DNA of 64,000 nucleotides from Myxococcus xanthus (GTDB lineage: Bacteria > Myxococcota > Myxococcia > Myxococcales > Myxococcaceae): contig NZ_FNOH01000002.1 of assembly GCF_900106535.1 (NCBI RefSeq), positions 248,001-312,000 on the forward strand. Reading direction: 5' to 3'. The translations under genes were made by a program, and so were the position numbers. The notes beneath the pieces were generated by a model that had not been told where the DNA came from, ran no database searches, and saw nothing but the letters and a program-made list of their open reading frames with translations. Shown piece by piece: positions 35,676-44,247 of the stretch (its first letter is position 1; the number at the start of each line of letters is the position of its first letter).

Positions 35676-37405
35676 GCTTCTTCGACAACCACCTGCTCAA
35701 CCTCGTCGTCTTCCTGCCGCTGGTGTTCGCGGCGCTGGTGGCGCTGCTGCCTGCCGGCGAGAGCGGCCAGATTCGCACCGTCACGTTCATCGCCATGGTG
35801 CTGGACCTGGCGTTCGGGGTCTGGGCCTACATGGCGTACGTGCCGGGCGGGCCGGAGTTCCAGCTCGAGTACCGGGCGCGTTGGTTCGACCTGTTCGGCA
35901 CCAGCTACCACATTGGCGTGGACGGCCTGGCCGTGAGCCTGCTGCTGCTCACCGTCTTCCTGGGGCCCCTGGTGGTGCTGGCGTCCACCACGTACATCAA
36001 GTTCCGCATCAAGGAATTCCACCTGGCGCTGCTGGTGCTCCAGACAACGATGCTGGGCGCGCTGGTGTCGCTGGACGTGCTGCTCTTCTACATCTTCTTC
36101 GAGGCCATGCTCATCCCCATGTACCTCCTGGTGGGTGTGTGGGGCGCCGAGGACCGCCAGATGGCGGCGGTGAAGTTCTTCCTCTACACGCTGGCCGGCT
36201 CGCTGCTGATGCTGGTGGCCATCATCGCCGTGTACTTCATCAGCTCGCCGGTGGGTGCCCGCTCGTTCGACTACGCGAGCATCTACAACGGCCTGCTGGA
36301 CGCCAACCGTCAGCTCAGCGCATGCACCGCGGGGCCCGCGGGCGCGTGTGACTCACTCACCGGGCTGGCCGCCACGCTGCACACCTGGGGCCCGTGGCTG
36401 TTCGCGGCGTTCGCCATCGCGTTCGCCGTCAAGGTCCCCATGTGGCCGCTGCACACCTGGTTGCCGGACGCGCACGTGCAGGCGCCAGTGGCCGGCTCCA
36501 TGATTCTGGCCGGCGTCACCCTGAAGATGGGGACCTTCGGCTTCTGGCGCTACGCGATTCCCTTCTTCCCGGTGGCCACGCAGCAGGCGCGGCCCTTCCT
36601 TGCCACGCTGGCCGTCATCGGCATCGTGTACGGCGCGCTGATGTGCCTGGCGCAGCGGGACATCAAGAAGCTCATCGCGTACTCGTCGGTCAGCCACCTG
36701 GGCTACTGCATGCTGGGCATCCTGGCGATTACGGCCGAGGGCGCCACGGGCAGCGCGTACCAGATGCTCAACCACGGTGTGTCCACGGGCGCGCTGTTCC
36801 TCCTGTTCGGCTACCTGTACGAGCGGCGCCACTCGCGCCTGATGGCGGACTACGGCGGCATCGCGAAGGTGATGCCGGTGTTCACCGCGGCCTTCGTCAT
36901 CATCACCTTCTCCTCCATCGCGGTGCCGGGCACCAACGGCTTCATCGGTGAGTTCCTGGTCCTGCTGGGCACCTTCAAGAGCGACCTGGGCGAGGCCGCG
37001 GGCAACCCGCACCTGACGGCGGTGTTCGGCGCCTTCGCCACGCTGGGCGTCATCCTGGGCGCCGCGTACATGCTGTGGATGGTGCAGAAGGTGTTCTTCG
37101 GTGGAATCACCCACCGGGAGAACCAGCACCTGACGGACATGAACCTGCGCGAGGGCCTCACGGTGCTCCCCTTCATCGTCCTGGTCGCTGTGATGGGTCT
37201 GCAGCCGCAGCCCTTCCTGGACCGGCTGGCGCCTTCCACGGACCGCTTCCTGGCCCGCGCCCGCGTGGGCACGCCGGGGGCCGAGTTGCAGGAGGACCGA
37301 CTTCGGGTAGAGGTGATGTCCCTGCCATCCCGTCAGGTCGTCGCCGCGCCGTCCGCGCCCGTTCCGTTGGCCGCCGCCCCGGCCGTTCCCTCGCCGCGGC
37401 AGTAG
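35672..37405 (+). CDS. nuoM: NADH-quinone oxidoreductase subunit M
   Basis: 577-residue antiporter-like subunit of the complex I membrane arm, about 14 helices. Seen: FFEAMLIPMYLLVGVWG with the key Glu, VKVPMWPLHTWLPDAHVQAPVAGSMILAGV, QRDIKKLIAYSSVSHLG. The C-terminal 40 residues are Ala/Pro-rich and atypical. The ATG at 35672 overlaps the nuoL stop (ATGA). Confidence 0.96.
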   Translation: MSFFDNHLLNLVVFLPLVFAALVALLPAGESGQIRTVTFIAMVLDLAFGVWAYMAYVPGGPEFQLEYRARWFDLFGTSYHIGVDGLAVSLLLLTVFLGPLVVLASTTYIKFRIKEFHLALLVLQTTMLGALVSLDVLLFYIFFEAMLIPMYLLVGVWGAEDRQMAAVKFFLYTLAGSLLMLVAIIAVYFISSPVGARSFDYASIYNGLLDANRQLSACTAGPAGACDSLTGLAATLHTWGPWLFAAFAIAFAVKVPMWPLHTWLPDAHVQAPVAGSMILAGVTLKMGTFGFWRYAIPFFPVATQQARPFLATLAVIGIVYGALMCLAQRDIKKLIAYSSVSHLGYCMLGILAITAEGATGSAYQMLNHGVSTGALFLLFGYLYERRHSRLMADYGGIAKVMPVFTAAFVIITFSSIAVPGTNGFIGEFLVLLGTFKSDLGEAAGNPHLTAVFGAFATLGVILGAAYMLWMVQKVFFGGITHRENQHLTDMNLREGLTVLPFIVLVAVMGLQPQPFLDRLAPSTDRFLARARVGTPGAELQEDRLRVEVMSLPSRQVVAAPSAPVPLAAAPAVPSPRQ

Positions 37406-37422
37406 CCGCCTGAGCTTCCGAC

Positions 37423-38982
37423 ATGAACCTGCCCAATCTCAGCCTGGCAGACTTCCTCCCGCTGCTGCCCGCCATCATCATGGTGGTGGGCGCCTCCATC
37501 CTGCTGTTGTCGGAGGTGTTCCTCTCCACGACGGCGTCGCGCGCGTACCAGGCGGTGCTCACCGTGGTGACGGCGGTGGCGGCCGGCGCCATGGCGCTGA
37601 CGACGATGTTCGAGCCACCCCAGGAGGTGATGCTCGGCTTCGGCGTGATGGACCCCTTCTCCAGCTTCCTCACCTTCGTGGTGTGCGTGGGCCTGGGGCT
37701 GGCGACCCTGAGCTCGGTGAGCTTCCTGCGCAAGCGCGGCGCGGAGCGCGGTGAGTTCTACGCGCTGATGCTGTTCGCCTCGGCGGGCATGAGCCTGCTT
37801 GCGATGTCGAACGAGCTCATCACGCTCTTCGTCAACATCGAGGTCCTCTCCCTCTCCACCTACGCGCTGACGTCGTACCTGCGGCGTGGCACGCGGCCGA
37901 GCGAGGCGGGCTTCAAGTACTTCATCCTGGGCGCCTTCTCGTCCGCGGTGCTGCTCTACGGCGCGGCGCTGCTGTACGGCGCCACCGGCACCACCCACCT
38001 GACGGCCATGGCCGGTCCGCTGTCCACCGCCATGTCGTCGCAGCCGGGCCTGGTGTACGCGGGCATCATCCTGGTGATCACGGGCTTCGCCTTCAAGGTC
38101 GCCGCGGTGCCGTTCCACATGTGGACGCCGGACGTCTACGAGGGCGCGCCGACGCCGGTCACCGCGCTGATGAGCGTGGGCGTGAAGGCGGCCGCCTTCG
38201 CGGCGATGGTCCGCGTGTTCTTCATGGTGGGCAAGGGCGTGGACCCGCAGATGCTGCTGGGCCTGTTCTCCGTGCTGGCCTTCCTCACCATGGTGGCGGG
38301 CAACCTGCTGGCGATTCCGCAGCGCAACGTGAAGCGCATGCTGGCGTACTCGTCCATTGCCCACGCCGGCTACCTGCTGGTGGGCGTGGCCGCCCTCTTC
38401 GTCACCGGCCCGGGCGAGCAGTTCCGCCTGCTGGGTGCGTCCGCGCTGACGGGTGGCACCCCGCTGGGCCTGGCCCGCGCGGAGGCGCTGCGCGGCATCC
38501 TCTACTACCTGCTGGCGTACACGTTCAGCGCGGTGGGCGCCTTCGCCATCGTCTCCGTCCTGGAGCGTCGCGAGGACGAGGAGAAGGGCACCGCCTGGGA
38601 CCTGGAGCGCTTCAGCGGGCTGGCGCAGCGCAAGCCGGGTTGGGCCTTCGCGATGGCGGCCTTCATGCTGTCGCTGGGTGGCATCCCGCCCACCATCGGA
38701 TTCATGAGCAAGCTGCTCATCTTCCAGGCCGCCGTGGATGCGGGCCTCATCGGCCTCACCATCGTCGGCGTGCTCTCCAGCGCGGTGGGCATCTATTACT
38801 ACCTGCGCGTGGTGGTCTACATGTTCATGCGGCCGGTGCCGGAGGGCGCGCAGGCGCTCGAGAAGAGCTGGTCCACCGAACTGGCGCTGGTGCTGTCCAC
38901 CGCGGCGGTCGTGATTCTGGGCATCATCCCCGGTCCCATCATGGGCTGGCTGGAGCAGGCCAGCAGCATCTTCGGCCAGTAG
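37423..38982 (+). CDS. nuoN: NADH-quinone oxidoreductase subunit N
   Basis: 519-residue antiporter-like subunit, third of the pumping trio with L and M. Seen: NELITLFVNIEVLSLSTYALTSY, FKVAAVPFHMWTPDVYEGAPTPVTALMSVGVKAAAF (split), QRNVKRMLAYSSIAHAGYLLVG, and GGIPPTIGFMSKLLIF. Last gene of the operon, followed 24 nt later by an intrinsic terminator. Confidence 0.96.
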   Translation: MNLPNLSLADFLPLLPAIIMVVGASILLLSEVFLSTTASRAYQAVLTVVTAVAAGAMALTTMFEPPQEVMLGFGVMDPFSSFLTFVVCVGLGLATLSSVSFLRKRGAERGEFYALMLFASAGMSLLAMSNELITLFVNIEVLSLSTYALTSYLRRGTRPSEAGFKYFILGAFSSAVLLYGAALLYGATGTTHLTAMAGPLSTAMSSQPGLVYAGIILVITGFAFKVAAVPFHMWTPDVYEGAPTPVTALMSVGVKAAAFAAMVRVFFMVGKGVDPQMLLGLFSVLAFLTMVAGNLLAIPQRNVKRMLAYSSIAHAGYLLVGVAALFVTGPGEQFRLLGASALTGGTPLGLARAEALRGILYYLLAYTFSAVGAFAIVSVLERREDEEKGTAWDLERFSGLAQRKPGWAFAMAAFMLSLGGIPPTIGFMSKLLIFQAAVDAGLIGLTIVGVLSSAVGIYYYLRVVVYMFMRPVPEGAQALEKSWSTELALVLSTAAVVILGIIPGPIMGWLEQASSIFGQ

Positions 38983-39006
38983 CCTCCCGCCTCCGCTGTC
39001 ACACCC

Positions 39007-39037
39007 CGCCCGCCCCGGCTTCGTGCTCGGGCGGGCG
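39007..39037 (+). terminator. Intrinsic terminator of the nuo operon
   Basis: Nine perfect GC pairs (39007-39015 with 39029-39037), followed by TCGTGTTTT. It lies just after nuoN and before the convergent GNAT gene. Confidence 0.82.
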
Positions 39038-39059
39038 TCGTGTTTTCAGCGCCCGTGAA

Positions 39060-39896
39060 TCAGGGCGCCGCGTCCACCAGCAGGCCGCGAAGCTCCAGCG
39101 TCTCGAGGCGCGTCTGCGCTCCCGCATCCCGGAACAGGTGCACCAGGGGCGCGTCTTCCGCCACCGTGACATTCAGCGAGGACGCGCCCTCCTCCAACTG
39201 GCCGAAGGCCTCTTCGAGCAGTGTCCGCGCATGCCCGGGAGACACCGCGAAGAAGGGAAACAAGCTAGGACCGGGGCGCAGGTCCATCATCCCCAACCAC
39301 CGGCGCGCAGGGGCTTGGGGGTCGATGAGCCCCAGCAGCCGGTGCGAGTCACTGGCCGCGGAGGCCGCCAGCTTGCCGGGAATCATCCCGAAGGCCTCCG
39401 TCAGCGCGCCGCAGTCCTCCAGCGACACCGGCACCACGGCCCCGTCCGGTGACGCGGGGGGGAGCGCCGCCAGGTGGGCCCGCGTCACCCGCAACGTGGT
39501 GGCCTCGCGCGCCGGCCGCATTCCCAGCGACGTGTAGAGCTCGAGCGCAGGCCTGTTGTCCCGCTTCACGTTGAGGACCCAGCGGGTGCACCCTTGTGCG
39601 CGAAAGTGCCCGGCCAGGTGCGTCATCATCCTCCGCCCCAGTCCCTGCCCCCGGGCGAACGGCGCCACCACCAGTTGCCTCACGAACCCGAAGTCCCCCA
39701 GGACGTTCGTCACGGCGTAGGCGCCCACACCCTGGGGACCTTCGGCGAACAGGGAGCGCTGAGCGATTTCCGCCGCCCACACGGGCTCGGGCGGCGAGGG
39801 CTCATCCACCCCGAGTTCAAGAAACAGCCGGGCAAAGACAGCGTGGTCTTCCAGCCGACCGGGACGCAGCACCCACTGAGATTCAGAGGAACCCAC
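39060..39896 (-). CDS. GNAT acetyltransferase downstream of the Pxr sRNA
   Basis: 278 residues. Two GNAT-like halves: the first (about 10-135) has the acetyl-CoA loop VAPFARGQGLGRRMM and NVKRDNRPALELYTSLGM; the second (about 150-278) is degenerate, with FPFFAVSPGHARTLLEEAF. GTG at 39896 chosen for the AAAGGAAGC ribosome site immediately upstream. It lies downstream of the sRNA terminator, so transcription from the sigma-54 promoter would reach it only by read-through. In M. xanthus a GNAT gene is the known neighbour of pxr; its substrate is not known to me. Confidence 0.88.
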   Translation of the reverse strand: MGSSESQWVLRPGRLEDHAVFARLFLELGVDEPSPPEPVWAAEIAQRSLFAEGPQGVGAYAVTNVLGDFGFVRQLVVAPFARGQGLGRRMMTHLAGHFRAQGCTRWVLNVKRDNRPALELYTSLGMRPAREATTLRVTRAHLAALPPASPDGAVVPVSLEDCGALTEAFGMIPGKLAASAASDSHRLLGLIDPQAPARRWLGMMDLRPGPSLFPFFAVSPGHARTLLEEAFGQLEEGASSLNVTVAEDAPLVHLFRDAGAQTRLETLELRGLLVDAAP

Positions 39897-39939
39897 CTGC
39901 GCTTCCTTTCGTCGCGAGCCGAGGCAGCTACAGACGCGG

Positions 39940-39979
39940 AAAAGAAGGCGGCCCGACACCCCAAAGAGGTGCCGGGCCG
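39940..39979 (-). terminator. Intrinsic terminator of the Pxr sRNA
   Basis: 12-bp stem with one A-C mismatch (39949-39960 with 39968-39979), 7-nt loop, then TTCTTTT (39946-39940) on the minus strand. It ends the sRNA 43 nt before the GNAT start codon. Confidence 0.85.
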
Positions 39980-40060
39980 CGGGTCTTCTCAAGGTGACTC
40001 ACCGGAAGTGCTGAAGGGGTGGGGGGGAACCGCCTTCAGCCTCGCTTCGATGTGTCCCGC
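39940..40060 (-). ncRNA. pxr: Small regulatory RNA Pxr (about 121 nt)
   Basis: No ORF fits this interval, yet it has a full sRNA anatomy on the minus strand. A GG-N10-GC promoter predicts a start near 40060. SL1 at 40010-40040 is a perfect 8-bp stem whose loop holds a run of seven C (40021-40027). SL2 is at 39993-40003. A terminator hairpin at 39949-39979 is followed by TTCTTTT, giving an end near 39940. Known in M. xanthus: Pxr is a sRNA of about this size that blocks fruiting-body development while nutrients last. As I recall, the Phoenix mutation restoring development is a C-to-A change in a seven-cytosine run. The flanking kinase, NtrC-type regulator and GNAT genes match that locus. Confidence 0.87.
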
Positions 40061-40069
40061 GCATTCCTA

Positions 40070-40086
40070 TAGCAGTCGCCGTGCCA
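40070..40086 (-). promoter_or_regulatory. Sigma-54 (-24/-12) promoter of pxr
   Basis: TGGCACGGCGACTGCTA on the minus strand: GG at 40085-40084, exactly 10 nt, GC at 40073-40072. It has one mismatch to the TGGCACG-N4-TTGCW consensus. The downstream overlap TGCTATAGG could also act as an extended sigma-70 -10. An NtrC-type activator gene is adjacent, and rpoN is in the same window. Confidence 0.8.
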
Positions 40087-40191
40087 GCAGCCTCGCGGGG
40101 AGAAACTCTAGTTTTCTCAAGCACTTGAAGGACTAACTGACGCTGCTTCTGCCCCGCCGCTCCATTTCATGACTGCAATGGGGTTTCAGAA

Positions 40192-40231
40192 GTGAAAAAG
40201 ACGAGCAAATTCAACTATTTGTCTTTTTCAC
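40192..40231. repeat. Inverted repeat in AT-rich gap, possible activator site
   Basis: Perfect 11-bp inverted repeat GTGAAAAAGAC / GTCTTTTTCAC (40192-40202 and 40221-40231), 18-nt spacer, in an AT-rich patch between the NtrC-type gene and pxr. Its centre is about 150 bp upstream of the predicted pxr start, a usual enhancer distance. It could also be the 3' hairpin of the regulator operon. The rest of the 413-nt gap (39897-40309) is the sRNA and its promoter plus a short TCAAG-ca-CTTGA palindrome at 40117. Confidence 0.6.
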
Positions 40232-40309
40232 CTATGAACCCGTCCATTTCGGATCTGAATCCATGGCCGCGGGAAAGTTACATGGGTGAGCCTTCCCCCT
40301 ACTTCAGGG

Positions 40310-41758
40310 CTATTCCCGGGCCAGCTCACTGGGGGGGCGGAGGTTGAGCCGCTTCATCTTCCGCCAGAGCGTGGTGGAGGAGACGCCGAGCTCATCCGCG
40401 ACGCGCGCCAGGTCCACCCCGTGCCGCTCCAGGGCCTGGGTGATGGCGTGGCGCTCCGCCTCTTCCACCACCTGGGCCAGCGTGGGCCCCGCGCTGGCGT
40501 TGCGCCCGAGCGCCCCGCCCTGCCCGTCCAGGAAGGCGACGCTGGGGGTGCCATGGGCCGGCGTCATGCGGCCCTGCCGCACGGGGAAGTCCTCGGGCAG
40601 CAGCTCATCGCCCTCCGCGAGCGCGGCGGCCTGCTCCACCAGGTTCTCCAGCTCGCGCACGTTGCCGGGGAAGCCGTAGCTCATCAGGTGAGACACCGCG
40701 GCGGCGGAAAGGCGCTTGGGGTTGGGGCTGCGGGCATTGGCCCGCTCCAGGAAGTGCTCCGCCAGCGCTGGCACGTCCTCCAGGCGCTCGCGCAGGGGCG
40801 GGACGCGGAGGGCCACCACGTTGAGGCGGTAGTAGAGGTCCTGCCGGAAGCGCTTGTCGCGCACCTCCAGCTCGATGTCCCGGTTGGTGGCGGCGACGAT
40901 GCGCACATCCACACGCAGCGCGGTGGACTCACCGACGCGGCGGACCTCGCCCTCCTGGAGGGCGCGCAGCAGCTTGGACTGGAAGGTGGGGCTGGTCTCC
41001 GTCACCTCGTCGATGAAGAGCGTGCCGCCGTCCGCCTCCTCGAAGAGGCCCCGGCGGGACTTCACCGCACCGGTGAAGGCGCCCTTGGCGTGGCCGAACA
41101 GCTCGCTCTCCAGCAGGGACTCGCTGATGGCCGCGCAGTTGACAGGCACGAAGGAGCGGGCCTTGCGGCGGCTGTGCGCATGGAGCGCGCGCGCCACCAG
41201 CTCCTTGCCCGTGCCGCTCTCGCCCTGGATGAGGACGGTGGCGTCACTCTGCGCCACGCGCATCAGCCGCGTGGTGAGCTCGCGCATGGCGGCGCTGCGC
41301 CCCACCAGGGCGGACAGGCCGTGGCGCTGGTTGAAGTCGGTGGTGAGGTTGTCCACGTCGCGCTGCAGGCGCGCGCGCTCCAGGGCGCGCTCCACGCGGT
41401 AGCGCAGCTCGCTCTCCTTGAAGGGCTTGGTGACATAGTCGTAGGCCCCCAGGCGCATGGCCTCCACGGCGCTCTCGATGGAGCCGAAGGCCGTCATCAT
41501 GATGACCTGGAGCCGGGGAGCCACCTCCAGCGCGCGCCGCAGGAGCGTGAGCCCGTCCATGGGCTCCATTTTCAGGTCCGTCAGCAGCAGGTCGATGCTG
41601 CCGCTGGCGAGCTGGGCCAGGGCTTCCTCGCCGGTGGCGGCCTCGAAGACGGTGTAGTTCTCCGCCCGCAACAACAGGGCGGTGGTGGCGCGCATGTTGC
41701 GCTGGTCGTCCACGACGAGGAGCCGTCCTCGGGTCGGCGGAGTGTTCGCGTCGGTCAT
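40310..41758 (-). CDS. pxrR: NtrC-family sigma-54-dependent response regulator
   Basis: 482 residues. Receiver domain (about 10-125) with phospho-acceptor D61 (LLLTDLKME); AAA+ domain (about 150-390) with Walker A GESGTGKE, sigma-54-contact loop GAFTGA at about 226-231, and Walker B GGTLFIDE; C-terminal Fis-type HTH (ALERHGVDLARVADELGVSSTTLWRKMKRLNL). It activates sigma-54 promoters when phosphorylated, most probably the pxr promoter 224 nt downstream of its own stop codon. Its start overlaps the kinase stop by 4 nt. The name rests on match to the M. xanthus locus. Confidence 0.93.
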   Translation of the reverse strand: MTDANTPPTRGRLLVVDDQRNMRATTALLLRAENYTVFEAATGEEALAQLASGSIDLLLTDLKMEPMDGLTLLRRALEVAPRLQVIMMTAFGSIESAVEAMRLGAYDYVTKPFKESELRYRVERALERARLQRDVDNLTTDFNQRHGLSALVGRSAAMRELTTRLMRVAQSDATVLIQGESGTGKELVARALHAHSRRKARSFVPVNCAAISESLLESELFGHAKGAFTGAVKSRRGLFEEADGGTLFIDEVTETSPTFQSKLLRALQEGEVRRVGESTALRVDVRIVAATNRDIELEVRDKRFRQDLYYRLNVVALRVPPLRERLEDVPALAEHFLERANARSPNPKRLSAAAVSHLMSYGFPGNVRELENLVEQAAALAEGDELLPEDFPVRQGRMTPAHGTPSVAFLDGQGGALGRNASAGPTLAQVVEEAERHAITQALERHGVDLARVADELGVSSTTLWRKMKRLNLRPPSELARE

Positions 41759-44247
41759 GGGAAGGACGGAGGCTGCGAGAACGGCAGCCGGAAGGTGAAG
41801 GTGGTACCGCGCCCCGGAATACTGTCCACGGCGATTTCGCCCCGGTGCTCCTCGAGGATGCGCCTGACGACGGCCAGCCCCAGGCCGGTGCCCTGGGCCT
41901 TGGTGGTGAAGAACGGCTCGAAGACGCGGTGGAGCAGCTCGGCGGGGATGCCCGGGCCCTGGTCCACCACATCGATGCGCAGTTGCTCGCGCCCCGCGTG
42001 GGCTTCACGGCGCGCGCGAACCTGCACGAGTCCACCCTGCGGCATGGACTGGATGGCGTTGACCGCCACGTTGACCAGCGCCTGTCGGATGAGGCGACGG
42101 TCCATGGGTACCGGCGGCAGGCCGGGCTCCACGTCGGATTGGATGCGGATGGAGCGGTCCGCGCCGCCGCCCTGCATCCGCGCGGCCTCCAGCGAATCCT
42201 GGAGCACGCGGCCCAGGTCCTCCTGCTGGAGCACCGGGTCCCTGGGACGCGTGTAGTCCAGCAAGTCACCGACGATGCGGTTGAGCCGGTCGCTCTCCTC
42301 CCCCAGGATGTCGAGCAACATGGCCGCGTCCCCGCCCGGCACCAACAGCCGGCGCAGCGAGGCCACCGCGTTGAAGATGACGCCCAGCGGATTGCGCACC
42401 TCGTGGGCGACAATCGCGGACAGCTCGCCCAGCGCGGCCAGCCGCTCGCGCTTCACCATCTCCGCGCGCGTGGCGGCCAGCTCCGCGTAGCTGGCCCACA
42501 GTGACTCGTACAAGCGCGCGTTGGCGATGGACAACGCCAGCTGGCCACACGTGGCCTCCGCCAGCTCGATGAGCTCCGGACCGAAGGCGCGCGGGCCCCG
42601 CGTGTCGTCCACCACCACCACGCCGATGAGCTCCTCGCGCGAGGTGAGCGGCAGCGCCAGCAGCGCCTTCTCGTCGAAGCGGTGCGCGAGCTCCGGGTTG
42701 AAGCCTCCGTCCGCGGAGGACACGTCCTCCACCGCGATGGGCCTGCGCTCACGCGCCACGCGCGCCGTCAGGCCGTCTCCATGGAGGGGCAACACCACCG
42801 TGCGGAAGTAGTCGCGGTGCGCGATGGAGGCCGCGGCGCCGCGCAGCAGCCGGGCGCCCTCGTCGTACAGCAGGATGTAGCAGTTGGACACGTCCAGCAG
42901 GCGGACGAGGAAGTCGGCGGCCACGTCCAGGATGCTCGACGTCTCCAGCACACCGGACGTGGTGCGCGCCAGGTCCAGCAGGAGGCGCGTCTCGGCCAGT
43001 TGGCGCGAGGACTCGGCCCGCAGCCGGCGCTGCTCCAGCAGCGTCACCAGCAACTCCGACAGCGTGCCCAGCAGGCGCAGGTCCCGTTCGTCGAACGGCT
43101 TCCCCGGCGCGCGCAGCACCTGGAGCATCCCGCACACCTCGCCGCCGCGAATCAGACACACCGCCGCGCCCGCCCCCAACCGCCCTCCGGACTGCTCCAC
43201 CAGCGGGGCCTCATCCGCGGACGAGGACAGCGCGCCCTCCGCGCCACACGACAGCACGCCCGTGAGCCGGCGCGCGTCCGCCGCGTCCTGAAAGCCCACG
43301 TGTGAGGACAGCGTCAGCGTGGCTTCGGGAGGCGTCGAGAGGTGCAGCGCCGCGGCGGCCGCCTGGAGCAGTGAAGCGACGCGCTCCAGGAAGTCCTCCT
43401 GCGTGGGCGGAGACGGCTGCGCGACGAAGCGCGCCATCTGCGCGACCGCCTCCATCTCCCAGCGGCTGCGCGCGCTCTCCGCCTGCACACGCGCGTCCGC
43501 CAGCGCGGCGCCCACCACCTTGGCGAAGAGCATCAACACCGAGCCATGGTGCGGCGCCACCCAGTGGCCCTCCACCCACAACACCTCGGCCTGGGGGCCG
43601 CCCACGGGCAGGTAGACGTGGGTGGGCGCGGCCTGGTCCGAGCCGCCAAAGACGGGACGCCCGTCCGCGAGCGACTCCATCCCCAGGCGCGCATCCTCCG
43701 GCAGGGGCTCCCCATCCCGAGCCAGCAGTCCCTCGCCGTCCCAGCGCAACAGCCGGGCCCGGAAGCCCGCGGCCTCCAGGCCCTTCAGGGCGACGCGGCG
43801 GACGGCGTTCTCTGAGTGCGCGGACACCAGCCCCGCGGAGGTCTCCACCAGCCGCTCGGCCACCGACATCTCCGGCGGCCGGTTCTCCATGGGCACGCAA
43901 TTGAGCAGCAGGCCCCCGCCCCCGTGCTCCAACACGAAGCGGGACGCGGTGACTGCCACCTCACGGGCCACGCCATCCGCGCAGGGGACCTGGAAGAGCT
44001 GGGAGCCCTCATGGAGCGGCGCACCGGCCTCCACCCGCCAGTAGCGCTCGACCACGCGGCTGCGGTCCTCCGGCTGGATGAAGTCCATGACGGAGCGGCC
44101 CTCCACCTGGGCGCGTTGCAGGCCGAGCAACGCGACATAGGCGTCATTGGCCACGAGCACGCGTCCCTCCACCACCGCCAGCATGGGGTTGCGGAAGGTG
44201 TCGACGAGGGCGCGAAGCTCCGCCTCGCTGTAGCGCTTGGTACTCAT
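41755..44247 (-). CDS. pxrK: Cytoplasmic PAS/GAF sensor histidine kinase
   Basis: 830 residues, no transmembrane segment, so an intracellular sensor. PAS domain (about 15-115; LVDTFRNPMLAVVEGRVLVANDAYVALLG), two GAF-like regions (about 130-300 and 425-590), then HisKA with H615 in AIVAHEVRNPLGVIF, and HATPase_c with N-box-like VNVAVNAIQSM, DQGPGIP and GTGLGLAVV boxes. It presumably phosphorylates the NtrC-type regulator encoded by the overlapping downstream gene. It overlaps selB upstream as well (ATGA at 44244-44247). The signal is unknown; nutrient status is an inference from Pxr biology. Confidence 0.92.
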   Translation of the reverse strand: MSTKRYSEAELRALVDTFRNPMLAVVEGRVLVANDAYVALLGLQRAQVEGRSVMDFIQPEDRSRVVERYWRVEAGAPLHEGSQLFQVPCADGVAREVAVTASRFVLEHGGGGLLLNCVPMENRPPEMSVAERLVETSAGLVSAHSENAVRRVALKGLEAAGFRARLLRWDGEGLLARDGEPLPEDARLGMESLADGRPVFGGSDQAAPTHVYLPVGGPQAEVLWVEGHWVAPHHGSVLMLFAKVVGAALADARVQAESARSRWEMEAVAQMARFVAQPSPPTQEDFLERVASLLQAAAAALHLSTPPEATLTLSSHVGFQDAADARRLTGVLSCGAEGALSSSADEAPLVEQSGGRLGAGAAVCLIRGGEVCGMLQVLRAPGKPFDERDLRLLGTLSELLVTLLEQRRLRAESSRQLAETRLLLDLARTTSGVLETSSILDVAADFLVRLLDVSNCYILLYDEGARLLRGAAASIAHRDYFRTVVLPLHGDGLTARVARERRPIAVEDVSSADGGFNPELAHRFDEKALLALPLTSREELIGVVVVDDTRGPRAFGPELIELAEATCGQLALSIANARLYESLWASYAELAATRAEMVKRERLAALGELSAIVAHEVRNPLGVIFNAVASLRRLLVPGGDAAMLLDILGEESDRLNRIVGDLLDYTRPRDPVLQQEDLGRVLQDSLEAARMQGGGADRSIRIQSDVEPGLPPVPMDRRLIRQALVNVAVNAIQSMPQGGLVQVRARREAHAGREQLRIDVVDQGPGIPAELLHRVFEPFFTTKAQGTGLGLAVVRRILEEHRGEIAVDSIPGRGTTFTFRLPFSQPPSFP

